Assembly (NCBI RefSeq): GCF_964340395.1
Contig: NC_135555.1
Span: 16,922,746 to 16,986,745, forward strand
DNA length: 64,000 nucleotides
Source of the DNA: Glandiceps talaboti
Lineage: Eukaryota; Hemichordata; Enteropneusta; Spengelidae
Reading direction: 5' to 3'
The translations under genes and the position numbers were made by a program. The notes under the pieces are model-generated. The model ran no database searches. It was not told the origin of the DNA and saw only the letters and a list, made by a program, of their open reading frames with translations. Of the stretch, positions 20,203 through 59,034 are shown one piece after another. Position 1 is the stretch's first letter. Every line of letters starts with the position of its first letter.

Positions 20203-21436
20203 CCATAACACCGTTAATTTACAACTCAAAACCCATAGGAAACAACTAATTCTACATCTTTTATAATGCAATGTTGCTTATACTTCCAATAACAGTGACG
20301 ATTAGTACATAATTACAGTCTCATCCAAACGGAGACTGTATAGGTACTAATCGCATCAACATAAAAATTATATAAAGTTGGTCTCAGATTCAGAATCAAA
20401 TTCACACTGCAGGACAATATGATACTCGTCTGATATCGAGCCTCAGATTCAGCCTTATGTACGGAAAAAAAGCTGTCATACAAGAAATAATACCATACGG
20501 ACTACAGGAAACGTCTAAATTCACACACCACCATAAAATATTACTTCTCTAGAATGAATAGGCCTTTCTAAAAATTTGCCATGGTGGCGCACTACATCCT
20601 GTCTGTGTGTACTTTGGGGGTATACATGGTATCGGTTACTCAGTTAATCATAGAGCACTACTGCTTTCCTCGATGTATGAACAATACGAAACACATCGCC
20701 GATCTAGACTTCGACAGAATACCAAGTTTAAAAAACGGTACAATGACGTCAGCTGAACTTTGACCTCTCACAAATGTCTCGGTGACAAATTTTTATCAAT
20801 GATTTTCAGATAAGTTTCCCGTACAAGCTGAGACATCCCATCTTCCATCAAGTGAGTGTGAAGAGGGAACATTTTATGTAGTCACAACATTATCATTTCT
20901 TGCTTGACTGCTTTTATTTGGTGTCATCGTGAGACCAACTTTACTGTTCTAATTGTGCATTGATATCTTTTGCTATTGTGGTATTTTGGTAGATGTAGTT
21001 ACTTCTAGCTAATATTATACGTGACAGCCTTTCCATTGATATGTTTTGCTACCATAGTATTTTGGTAGAGGTATTTACTTCTAGCTAATATTATACTTGA
21101 CAGCCTTTTGTTTGTCCTACTCGATCAGTTCTCAAGTGATTTCATTATTGTATCACAACGTATTCCAACATTTATATATTCTGCTACATTCAATAAATGA
21201 TTACAACAACATGGGTAGTGCCAAACTTGCAATCATAGTTTCATTTGTTGTCTGTGTTTTTGCCTAATTTAGTATAACATCAGTGGATATGATGAATACA
21301 TGATATACCAGCATGAGTCTGTATCGTGTAAAATAGACAAGAAAAGAATTACCAATGAGAAAAAGGAAAGGATGAGAAACACATGAAATGTTCATAACAT
21401 TGAGGAAGGCGGTCACTTTTCACGATAAAATTCAAA
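20203..21436. other. 3' flank of SDR-2
   Basis: Conserved downstream flank shared with the other copies, including AATAAATG near 21192 as a possible polyadenylation signal. A 60-codon frame at 20581-20763 has a counterpart at 35173-35355, but the differences between them are mostly amino-acid changing, so it does not look like a selected gene. Confidence 0.5.
20744..20766. promoter_or_regulatory. Adjacent CRE (TGACGTCA) and DR1 (TGAACTTTGACCT) sites, 3' flank of SDR-2
   Basis: A perfect CRE palindrome (20744-20751) is followed two bases later by TGAACTTTGACCT (20754-20766). The reverse complement, AGGTCAAAGTTCA, is an ideal DR1 site of the type bound by HNF4 or RXR heterodimers. The DR1 is conserved at the homologous position of SDR-3 (35346-35358) and SDR-4 (46984-46996); only SDR-2 has the intact CRE. 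Regulatory use is inference. Confidence 0.45.
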
Positions 21437-22156
21437 TTATATTATATCATGCTACTATGCGCCATTCTGATTGGATAATAACTGTGGTAAAATCCCATTT
21501 TACCACGGCTGGCAGTGGTAAAATGGGCCCCTAAACTAGCATATGAATAGTATATACAAGCTGAATGTGGAAACCAAAGGGGGGGGGGGGAGTGCGTTTG
21601 ACTATTAGGAAAATATGGGGTTTAAAACAAATAAATAAATAAAATATAGCATATGAATAGACTCTGTAATGTCACGTCTCAGATTTACTGTCTCGAGCTT
21701 TCTCCGATTCAACTGATTCAATGCCGAGACATCTATTTTTAGCAGTGTACAAGATTGTATTGTTCTTATGTAAATATCCAAACAAAATTGTTACTTTCTT
21801 AGACCTCTTGCCCCGTTTTCTTTGTTCCTAGTTTTCGTTATGCATTGTATGATGTAAATAAAGTAATTTATCAATGTAATGCAATGCAGTGTATGGTTTG
21901 TGTTCATGCAGTGTGTGTGTGTGGGCGACATGAACGTATCCACTCATCAAAATATGCTCGTTCCCGACGACCTATTACCGACGATCTTTTTCTGTACGTG
22001 CGAATTCGCCTTTTCAGGCATATAAATAACCACAGAATCACATTTAGAAGAAATAGACACATATTTTGATATAATATAATAGCAATAACCCCCGCCGAAG
22101 GCGGGTATACACTCGAATTTGGTACAATTCGCTCCATATAGCACTCGCCATTCGGC
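21437..22156. other. SDR-2-specific insertion of about 720 bp in the 3' flank
   Basis: SDR-4 runs from CACGATAAAATTCAAA directly to TTGTAAATTCGTCTCG, whereas SDR-2 has about 720 extra bases between them. The insertion contains the palindrome GGTAAAATCCCATTTTACC near 21485 and a perfect small hairpin CCCGCCGAAGGCGGG near 22090. No long coding frame is convincing. Probably a mobile element of unknown type. Confidence 0.5.
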
Positions 22157-22430
22157 TTGTAAATTCGTCTCGTTTGCACGACAAATACGTTCAAGTAAAA
22201 TAAAGCTATATGTGGTTCAGATTGCTAGAGTCTACATAGTTTCTTGCCCACCGACCATACACTTCTTTAAATAATCAAATACATTTCTCTTAAATTCCAC
22301 TCAAAGCTATACACCCTTATTGGCAGTTTTGGCCAATACATACAATTTAATGCCTTTGAAAAAGAAATCGTGTGCAAAGTGCATCTATGGTTGCACCCTT
22401 AGTAGTGTTCGAGATATCACATCGTATCAG

Positions 22431-22563
<133 letters not shown>

Positions 22564-22706
22564 TATAATGGCATTCCCAAAATATGCGACGTGCAGAAAA
22601 GATTAACATGATTATGATGTTTTTGATAAACGAAGTTGAGAGAGTAAACTCAAAATTGAGAGTAAAAATGTTATAGATGCCAAGATAATGTCAGTGAAAT
22701 TTTCTC

Positions 22707-24165
22707 TCATATTCTAGTCTTAATTTGCATTCAAAATAAACAAAATAGGGCAACTCTGTCCTTTAAGCCAAACATTGACAGTCTTGTATGTATTCCAAGC
22801 AAATAAATACACACCATGGTAGCTATGATGCAGATCCATGGAAATAGCAGGTAAAATGGTGGCCATTATTGTACATAATGTTTCAGTTTGCAACAATTCT
22901 TTTGTAATTGACTTTTGTACAACTATTCATCAATTCTTCTGGTCTTCCATGTTGATGCTCTCCGGCCTGATCTTGTATACATATAAATTTCACTCTCACT
23001 GACTTCAGGTGACCCAAACTCCCTTTCCACTATATCTGAGTCAGATGAATCATTGTCACTGTCAGAATAACTGTCAGTATCAGAGCTGGTTGAAGAATCA
23101 CTTATGTTCTGTTGGTGGTAGAAGTGGGATCTAATAGCTTCTATCTTGTCAGCTTTTATCATTCCTGGTGCTATGGGAATGTTTATTTTTTGGATAGGAG
23201 AAAGTTTCACTCAATAGTACTACACAATCTAGACATTTTAGATGAGCCTAATTTGCAAATACTATTAGTCCGTGTGGTTATTAGCCCCATGAAGGGTCTC
23301 AACAACAATCTTATTTGTAACTATGTATTTGTATTAGTATCAAACCTGTTGATCCACCACCACCAACCAAATATCAGTGACAGGCTATTTATACTCATTT
23401 CACATTTATCAAAATGTGCCTTCAGATGCAGAGCTTGATGTCCTTTGCTCAAAACTTTCAGTAATCAATCAGGTACAAATGGATAACAAATAATTAAGGG
23501 ATGGTGCAAATTTAACTTTTAAACGATTAAACTATCTAATTTTTACAAAATTTATTTATATTTATACATTTTTTATTTACCAGTTTACATTCATTTTACA
23601 AATATAAATTGTAAGAAATGTCACAAGTACTTTCTGCCTGAAATCATAAAGGATTTTATATACATGTTTTTTGGAAGAGTTTTATGTATCGTTGTTATTT
23701 ATTTATCTATTTATGTATGTAGTTCAAGATAGTTCAAAACGTTTATTTAAAAGATTAAAATTCACTTCAGGACAGTTCAACATGCCATCAGCCGATGTCG
23801 AGTATGATAAACAGTTGAAATTGTCAATAGACTATGTCATACTCATTTTGCAGTGATTTTGGGCTATCTATATTGTGCAGTCTCTTCCTGTGCTCATTTT
23901 ACAGTTGGTTTAATAGTTGTGATCAACAATGGGCGAGATAAGCAACTCAACACACACTTAAGTTATTAAAAAGACACTGGGTATCTCAAAATGTGAAAAA
24001 TATTTTAGGACCCCCCCCCCCAAAAAAAAAAAAAAAAAAAAAAAAAACCACCAACAATTTTCAAGTCCCCCCTCCCTCCACCAACCTCCAAATTTTCAAG
24101 GTTCCCCCTCCCCTCAATTCCTCCGACCCCTCCCCCTCCCATTATTTGTGAATACAGCCTTATGC
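22707..24165. other. Unique spacer segment between SDR-2 and SDR-3, with a Ser/Asp-rich frame
   Basis: After GAAATTTTCTCT the SDR-2 flank departs from its SDR-4 counterpart, and recognisable array sequence resumes near 24165. A minus-strand frame at 22923-23210 reads 95 aa with a Ser/Asp-rich middle and a basic C-terminus (TRSGRRASTWKTRRIDE). I do not recognise it. It may be an exon or the end of a mobile-element protein. A C-run/A-run and CCCTCC-rich stretch lies at 24010-24140. The CRE/YY1-like module found before SDR-2, -4 and -5 is absent. Confidence 0.4.
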
Positions 24166-24307
24166 TTTGCCACCGGACCTCGTTTGCTAGACCATAATTC
24201 TTTGCTACCCATCACCCTAGTGGATCACCATAGAATTACGTATGCATTTAGGTCACTCTACAGTCTGATTTTACCATTACAAATTCTAGTGTTAAGATTT
24301 GCTTAAA

Positions 24308-34790
<10,483 letters not shown>

Positions 34791-34886
34791 CCGTAACACC
34801 GTTAATTTACAACTCAAAACCAATAGGAATCAACTAATTATACATCTTTTATAATGAAATGTTGCTTATACTTCCACTAACAGTGA

Positions 34887-34939
34887 CGATTAGTACCTAT
34901 ACAGTCTCATCCAAACGGAGACTGTATAGGTACTAATCG
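34887..34939. repeat. Perfect 22-bp inverted repeat with 9-base loop, 3' of SDR-3
   Basis: The arms at 34887-34908 (starting CGATTAGTACC) and 34918-34939 (starting GAGACTGTATAGG) are perfect reverse complements, separated by ATCCAAACG. The hairpin starts 97 bases after the SDR-3 stop, probably within the 3' UTR. The same site in SDR-2 (from about 20298) is an imperfect version with an unpaired middle, and in SDR-1 and SDR-4 there is almost no pairing. Confidence 0.85.
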
Positions 34940-35345
34940 CATCAACATAAACATCATATAAAGTTGGTCTCAGATTCAGAATAAAATTCACACTGCAGGA
35001 CAATATGATACTAGTCTGATATCGAGCCTCAGATTCAGCCTTATATACGGAAAATAACGATGACACACAACGAAAGCTGTCATACAAGAAATAATACCAT
35101 ACGGACTACAGGAAACGTCTCAATTCACACACCACCATAAAAAGAATGAATAGGCCTTTCTAAAAATTTGCCATGGTGGCGCTCTACTTCCTGCCTGTGT
35201 GTGCTTTGGGGGTATACATGGTATCGGTTACTCAATTAATCATAGAGCACTACTGTTTTCCTCAATGTATGAACAATACGAAACACATCCCCGATCTAGA
35301 CTTCGACAGAATACCAAGTTTAAGAAACCGTACAATGAGTTCAGC

Positions 35346-35358
35346 TGAACTTTGACCT
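35346..35358. promoter_or_regulatory. DR1-like site, 3' flank of SDR-3
   Basis: TGAACTTTGACCT, conserved with SDR-2 and SDR-4. The neighbouring CRE position reads TGAGTTCA here. Confidence 0.4.
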
Positions 35359-36035
35359 CTCACAAATGTCTCGGTGACAAATTTTTATCACTGATTTTCA
35401 GATAAGTTTCCCGTACAAGCTGAGACATCCCATCTTCCATCAAGTAAGTGTGAAGATGGAACATTTTATGTAGCCACAACATTATCATTTCTTGCTTGGT
35501 GTCATCGAGATTTTTCGAATATAAGACTATATGAGGCCGAATCTAAGACTATTTAATTCTGAGACCAACTTTACTGTTGTACTTGTGTATTGATATCTTT
35601 TGCTATTGTGGTGTTTTGGTAGATGTAGTTACTTCTAGCTAATATTATACGTGACAGCCTTTACATTGATACGTTTTGCTACCATAGTATTTTGGTAGAG
35701 GTAAATTCAAAATAGAAGCTAATTCGTCTGTTAATTCGTCTCGTTTGCACGACAACTACGTTCAAGTAAAATAAAGCTATATGTGGTTCAGATTACTAGA
35801 GTCTACATAGTTTTTGCCCACCGACCATACACTTCTCAAATACATTTCTCGTAAATTCCACTCAAAGCTATACACACTACCGATTCCTTTCTATTCTCCC
35901 CTGCCCACTCTGCTGATATAGTTTTATTGGCAGTTTTGGCCAATACATACAATTTAATGCCTTTGAAAAAGAAATCGTGTGCAAAGTGCATCTATGGTTG
36001 CACCCTTAGTAGTGTTCTAGATATCACATCGTATC

Positions 36036-36036
<1 letters not shown>

Positions 36037-36106
<70 letters not shown>
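36037..36106. repeat. GACA microsatellite downstream of SDR-3
   Basis: Pure GACA run at the position shared by all spacers. Confidence 0.95.
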
Positions 36107-38416
<2,310 letters not shown>

Positions 38417-38629
38417 ATTTCGTGGAGGGTTTATGATTTATTCAATATCATGTATACGTAGAACAATTTCCAATTTCGAACTGAAAGTTTTCTTGGTTAA
38501 ATGTACCTTAAATGTTTTCTGGATGAAAATATTTCATTTACTTTACTCAACACCAACTGTAATAACACGAGTATCAAAACAATCAGCATTCGATTCATAT
38601 TTACAAGTATGCTAGTACAGAAATCGTTC

Positions 38630-38790
38630 GGTTGCAAAACCTGCTTTAAACAAAGAATTCATTTGTTTACCTGCACTTGTAATCTTCCATTATTCTATTT
38701 GTGACGTCATGAATAATTATTCTTTCCTTTTTGGGCGCTTTGTGTCGCTTCGCGGATTATGGTGGCGTCTGTGGCTCGTGCGTATACTAC
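38630..38790 (+). promoter_or_regulatory. CRE/YY1-like module upstream of SDR-4
   Basis: Contains a perfect TGACGTCA at 38702-38709, then TGTCGCTTCGCGGATTATGG. Homologous to the modules at 9655-9830 and 48835-48985. Function is inferred from motif and conservation only. Confidence 0.4.
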
Positions 38791-39580
38791 AGAAATATGT
38801 AACACATGAATTTAAATATACGTTTATTTGCAAATTCAACAGCCAAACAACGCAAACTCTGCACAAGACTGTGTACATATTTCATGCACACGAATTTGAC
38901 TAGAAAAACTACCCATGCCCTTGCCAATAACTATCAAAAATACAGAAATGAACTTGAAATTACTAAATTCAATGTACATCTTGTCTATTCTGTCACCTAT
39001 TTGCAATTGTTGTCTAATGTTCACTTGAACCACAAAACGGAAAACAGCAAGTCATGCAGATTGGCACAGTCCTCATTCAGATATATTCATTTATCTGTGG
39101 CGTTTTCTTATCGGTTTGCCAATAAATAAACAAAAGAAATCTCTGACTGAGAAACGAAAACGATATTTTACAATCATGCGAGCTTCGGCAGTCTCGCGAG
39201 ATTTTAGCTTTATTCAAATGAAGTAATCGGTGATAATTAACTTAAAATGGGATCCTAAGCGAAATTCTAACTTATCGTATACATTACTATGCTCTCAATA
39301 ATCTATTCTGTGGCAAAACCATGAGATTATATTTACACTCGACTGTTCACAAAATGTAATCAATGCCTAGTAGTCTACTGTCAATCTATAAGAGCCAGGG
39401 TTAAAACTATTGGTTAAATAGCTCAATTTTACAAGTGAATTAAAAATACTTTCAGACAAGGAAACGAAATTGCCTAAATATTAAATAGTCAAATATTGGT
39501 CTATGACATATTCCCCTCCGCTCCATCAGGAGAAGATACCTCCGACCAATAATTACATTACATAATTACAAACATACATA

Positions 39581-39735
39581 CATACATTGTTCATACATAC
39601 ATACATACATACATACATACATACATACATACATACAAACATACATACATACATACATACATACATACATACATACATACATACATGCATGCGCATGCAT
39701 GCATGCATGCATGTATACATACATACATACATACA

Positions 39736-39764
<29 letters not shown>
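39581..39764. repeat. CATA microsatellite upstream of SDR-4
   Basis: CATA runs with an internal GCAT block. It is preceded by CTCCATCAGGAGAAGATACC, which occurs inverted in intron 6 of SDR-2 and SDR-4. Confidence 0.95.
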
Positions 39765-39766
<2 letters not shown>

Positions 39767-39969
39767 TTCTCTTATCAATATGAACAATTGCACAAGTTTA
39801 GAAAATGGCCATAAGTTATGCTTTGCGACCTCGTTTACTAGACCATAATTCTGTGAACTACCCATCACCCCATAGGATAACCATACATAATATTACGTAT
39901 GCATTTAGGTCACTCTACAGTCTGGTTTTACCTGTATATAACAAATTCTAGTGTTACGATTTGTTTAAA

Positions 39970-48834
<8,865 letters not shown>

Positions 48835-48985
48835 GCTCGGTTGCAAAACCTGCTCGAAACATAGAATTGTTTTCCTGAAGTTATAGTCTTCCATTAGTCT
48901 ATTTGTGACGTCATGAATTATTCTTTATTTGCGCGCTTCATGTAGCTTCGCGGATTATGGCGGCGATGTTTATCGTAGCTTGTAA
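48835..48985 (+). promoter_or_regulatory. CRE/YY1-like module upstream of SDR-5
   Basis: Perfect TGACGTCA at 48906-48913 and CTTCGCGGATTATGGCGGCG downstream. Third copy of this module in forward orientation. Confidence 0.4.
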
Positions 48986-49708
48986 TATAAAAGAAATTAG
49001 ACGAATAAACTTACTAACAGACAGTGAACGTGAAAGTGTCTGCCCTCGCAGACAATTTGCGCTTTTTCTTTTCTTTTTTCTTCACGCCATATCAATTTCC
49101 ACGCTCATGTATGCACACGTCAAGTCTTTTCAATTTTCTTTTTACAAGCGGTTTGTTCTTGACATTGTTGTAAAATATATTTATAAATAGGCCTATAGGT
49201 CCCATGACAATGTTATTTTCACCTGTTGCAAGGTATGTATGATGAATAAAATGCATATCCACCTTGGTGGTTCTGTTGGGAGAATATCTAAACACTGGAA
49301 ACCATGTAGCAACAACAAAACTACATATTTATGGTATGACTTAACTCTGGATATGGTTCCTCCTATAAGGAAAACGCGCGACTATGTGCTTGTTTCATGA
49401 GTAGAAAAACTACCTATGCCCTTGCCAATACCTATCAAAAATACACAAATTAACTTTAAATTCAACCTACGTCTTGTCTATTCTGTCGTTTCTTGTGTCT
49501 AATATTCACTTGAGCCACAACACGGACAACAGTAAGTCATGTAGACTGGCGCAGTCCTCATTCAGATATATTCATTTATCTGCGATGTTTTCTCATCGGT
49601 TTGCCAATAAATAAACAAACGAAATATCTGAATGAGATGAAAACGATATTTCGCTTTGGCAATCTCGCGAGATTTCAGTTTTATTCAAATGAAGTCATCG
49701 GTGATAAT

Positions 49709-49954
49709 CACTATACGAAAAGTCAAATTTACCCACCTTCACCCAACCTGTGACCCACCTAACTACCAACTCTGTCAAGGGGTAGTATGAGACGAAGTGA
49801 CACTTTTGACCGCATACAACCCCAGGGGAGAGATCACAGGAGGTAATTTATGTCAAAGGTGTCACTTCGTCTCATACTCACCACATTTACACATCCTCTG
49901 CTAAAGATTTACCCCGGTGGAAAGACATGGTCAAATATGACTTTTCATATAGTG
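49709..49954. mobile_element. Foldback MITE of 246 bp upstream of SDR-5
   Basis: The ends are inverted repeats: left CACTATACGAAAAGTCAAAT, right (reverse complement) CACTATATGAAAAGTCATAT. A second internal inverted pair, with GTATGAGACGAAGTGACAC on the left and GTGTCACTTCGTCTCATAC on the right, makes nearly the whole element fold back. AAT occurs on both sides, and SDR-2 and SDR-4 keep the empty site GTGATAATTAAC. No coding capacity. Confidence 0.75.
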
Positions 49955-50529
49955 AATTAACTTAAAATGGGATCCGAAGCGAAATTCTAACTTATTGTAT
50001 ACATTAAGACCATAGGCTCTTATTAATCTGTTCTGTGACAAAACCATGAGATTATATTTATACTCGACTGTTCACAACATGTCATCAATGCCTAGTTATC
50101 GCCTGTCAATCTATAAGAGCCAGGGTTAAAACTATTGGTCTGATAACTCAATTTTATAAGTGAATTAAAAATACTTTCAGACAAGGAAACGAAATTGCCT
50201 AAATAGTAAATATTTAAGTATTGGTCCGTGATTTATTCCCCTCCGCTCCATCAGGAGAAGATACCTCCGACAACTAGTTAGATTATGTATGTGCTGCATA
50301 AATGCCTGCCACAATTGCATTAAAGACGTATGTACGTACAGTATATAATAGTAAATGTATTAACTTAAGGGTAAAGAACCCAGCTGAATGTAAACTATAA
50401 CACAGAAAGATAATCTTACAGATAGAATTAAAACACAACCATTTTGACTTTGTTCTTATAAATTTAGACAGTAAGAGGTAATTGTAAAACAATCCATGTT
50501 TTATTTATTGTATAGTACTTACAGTCTCA

Positions 50530-50552
50530 TATACATACATACATACATACAT

Positions 50553-50587
<35 letters not shown>

Positions 50588-50828
50588 TACATACATACAT
50601 ACATACATACACACACACATACATACATACACAAACACACACACACACACACATACATACATACATACATACATACACACACACACATACATACATACAT
50701 ACATACATACATACATACATACATACACACACACACATACATACACATACATACATACATACATACATACATACACACCTACATCCATTCATACATACAT
50801 ACATACATACATACATACATACATACAT

Positions 50829-50864
<36 letters not shown>

Positions 50865-50868
50865 TCAT

Positions 50869-50899
<31 letters not shown>

Positions 50900-50964
50900 T
50901 ACATACATACATACATATACACCTACATCCATTCATACATACATACATACATACATACATACAT

Positions 50965-51008
<44 letters not shown>

Positions 51009-51009
51009 T

Positions 51010-51044
<35 letters not shown>

Positions 51045-51094
51045 ACATACATACATACATACATAGCATACATACATACATACATACATACATA
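50530..51094. repeat. CATA/CA compound microsatellite upstream of SDR-5
   Basis: About 560 bp alternating CATA and CA blocks, with a larger unit containing CACCTACATCCATTC repeated at about 50775 and 50919. Frames across it (Tyr-Ile-His-Thr) are artefacts. Confidence 0.95.
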
Positions 51095-51268
51095 TTTGTC
51101 TTTAGAAAATGGCCATAGGTTATGCTTTGCCACCGGACCTCGTTTGCTAGACCATAATTCTATGCTACCCATCACCCCAGTGAATTAACATAGCATTGCA
51201 TTTGCATATAGGTCACTCTACAGTCTGATTTTACCATTACAAATTCTAGTGTTAAGAATTGCTTAAAA

Positions 51269-56368
<5,100 letters not shown>

Positions 56369-56460
56369 TAGCGTATATTTACAACAACTCAAAATCCATA
56401 GCTTGCTTGGCGGAAACAGCCAATTGTACACATTATACTACTTCCCATGACAGGGACAGA

Positions 56461-57761
56461 CAGGGTTCGTACACTTAAAGCAAAACAAAATTCCAGGACT
56501 TTCCAGGGGTTTTTCGTCAGTTTTCCAGGCGTATTCATATTGATTTTGGCCATTTTCCAGGGGTGTTGACACTAAAGTATATTTTTTGAATGACATCTAA
56601 TTGTCTGATGTGGACGAGAAAAATCAACAACAGTTCCCATATGTCACAAAACATTTTAAAGACAATCGACACTATGCAAGATATTGATTTAAAAACCACG
56701 TTTACACGCTAAGATTAACGGAGAAACCTCTGTCCTACCCCTAGCTAAGTAGCCGTTTCGTCAAGCTGGTGCATTGCTCGTGTAAGATTGAGTCGCAGCA
56801 TTCGTCAGTCTAATTCAGACATATCCAGAAAAATAAATCAAAAAGTAAAGTTTGTCCTCATTATTGTTTGGTTTGATGTTACTAGATTTATAAGCCACCT
56901 AAAATAATTTTTTTCTTCAAAATTTAGAATAAAAACGTCATTTACGTAACGAAATTTCTAGCTATGAATAACTGAATACATTCATCGCTTGCGTCTCGAT
57001 GTTTATGTACCGATGCCACGAGTTGCGGAACATCGCGATTTCAACTCAAATTTGACCATTGACGAATGTTACTGTACCGACAACATAAAACAGTAGTTTA
57101 TTCTTTTAGAACATGTAACACAAATACCCATTTATCGACAAAATAAAAGTCACAACCGTACTTCCACAACCCGGAAATTCAACTGCACTTCTCTATAGCC
57201 CTAGCTTGTAGTATCAGTCGACTCGTGCGCCGAACTTGTAACAATTTCTAATCGAGGTTGATGATGCTTTGATACTCGCTACAGTGTTACGATAATCTTG
57301 TTAACAGACCTACTGTACATGTTACCCCGGCCGGGACTGTTACAATATCATGTCCCTGAAATGACGACTGGGAGATGTACGGAGTAGCAATATATGCAAG
57401 ATCGAAAGGAACACTGCGGCGCCCATTCAACTAATACGCACGGTCTGTGGGGCAAAGTGTCTCGTGGAACGATCGCTTGACTGTCTGGGTTCAATCGGCG
57501 TGAATTTTGATTCATCACCCAGCGTGGCGAAAGACTTTGAAAATATTTTCGCGATTTCACATTTACGAGATTCAGAATCATATGAATGGGTGGCTCGAGC
57601 ACGGACATGACGATCGTCAATATTAATCGATCGATTGAAAATGATCATTTTCCAGGGTTTTCCAGGGGTAGGGCGCATTTTTCCAGGGTTTTCCAGGGTT
57701 TTCCAGGGAGGGTTTGAAATTCCAGGGTTTTCCAGGGTTTTCCAGGACCGTGCGAACCCTG
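56461..57761. mobile_element. hAT-like non-autonomous DNA transposon, 3' flank of SDR-5
   Basis: The left end starts CAGGGTTCGTAC and the right end ends GTGCGAACCCTG, giving inverted termini. GGACAGA occurs immediately at both junctions (56454-56460 and 57761-57767), overlapping the terminus by one base. SDR-1 keeps the empty site CAGGGACAGAGATTTTATT. Subterminal TTCCAGGG/CCCTGGAA repeats cluster at both ends (56500-56570 and 57648-57747). The terminal pattern and 7-8 bp duplication fit a hAT element. No transposase frame is visible. Confidence 0.7.
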
Positions 57762-57767
57762 GACAGA

Positions 57768-59030
57768 GTTGTTTTCATCTCATCAAAACAGAGACTGTAT
57801 AGGTCTGGTACTAATCGCATCAACCAAAATTCACATGTCATCATGAGTTCTAGAAATTTGTTTAATTTAAGAGAATTTTGCTGGTGTATTTACATTGGCC
57901 TAATTATAAAATATCGTCAGCTATGACGTCACTTATGAGTGCATAAAGGGCAAAAGACAGCTAATAGGGTTTCCGTGTATCTCATTCACAAAATTTCGAA
58001 GATTTATTTATATTGTTCATTTCAAAACATGCTTGTCTTGACGTGTATGAAGTTGGTCTCAGATTCAGAATCAAATTCACACTGCAGGACAATATATAAT
58101 ACTAGTCACATATCGAGCCTGAGATTCAACCTCATGAACGGAAAATCACGATGACAATGTACACGTAACGAAAGCTGTCATACAAGAAATAATACCATAG
58201 GGACGACTTGAAACGTCTCAATTCACACACCACCATAAAATATTACCTCTACAGAATGACTTTTAAATAAGACTAAACTCTTTTTAAACAGCTGCAATAC
58301 AGATACATCTTTGGAATAGGCCTTTCCAAAATTTGCCATGTTGGCGCTCTACTTACTGTCTGTAAGTTGATGTGTTTTGGTAGAGGTATTTACTTCTAGC
58401 TAAAAATATCCTTGGCAGCCTTTTGTTTGTCCTAATAGATCAGTTCTCAAAGTGATTTCATTATTATATCACAACGTATTCCTTCAGTTATATATTGTTA
58501 CATTCAATAAATGATTACAACATGGGTAGTGCCAAACTTGCAATGATAGTTTCCATTGTTGTCATACACACATACATACATGCACGCACGCACGCCACGC
58601 ACGCACACACACACACACACACAAATACAGAGTGTAGCTGGGTATTTCATTTGTGCATTTATATTTCATCTCAAAATGTACACTGGATAAAAGTTTACTG
58701 CAATCATTTGATGTGATCACACCTTTAGTTTCAAAGATTGAAATAGCAGGTAGTAGTGAAAGAAGTAATTGGAGCACACAAAACATACTTGTCCATATTA
58801 CCCCCTACATGACATTATGTTGACAACAGTTATTTTACCTGGGTCATCCAAAAAAAATAACAAAGGAAAGTGAGTACGTAAAATACAAGCTGGTTTTCAG
58901 ATGTACCATTCTCTTGACAGCCTCACTCTTAAATACAACATATCCTAAAAAATGGAAAGAATTATTGAGGTTTATTTTTCAGCACATCGTTCTTTTCACT
59001 TTATTCTTAGCACTTACCATAATCACTTGA
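57768..59030. other. Rest of the SDR-5 3' flank and intergenic sequence
   Basis: Shared downstream blocks continue to about 58560, including AATAAATG near 58506. The DR1 block of the other copies is missing. A CA/GCAC tract lies at 58563-58624. After that the sequence is not related to the array and I see no gene. Confidence 0.45.
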
Positions 59031-59034
59031 AACA

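Noticed and set aside
20581-20763. A 60-codon frame with a hydrophobic start downstream of SDR-2 and SDR-3 (35173-35355)
   Set aside because: Of about eleven differing codons between the two copies, about nine change the amino acid, and the frame is broken after SDR-4 and SDR-5. This fits neutral sequence.
22923-23210. Casein-kinase-type acidic domain gene
   Set aside because: Ser/Asp richness alone is not diagnostic and no splice context or family motif was seen.
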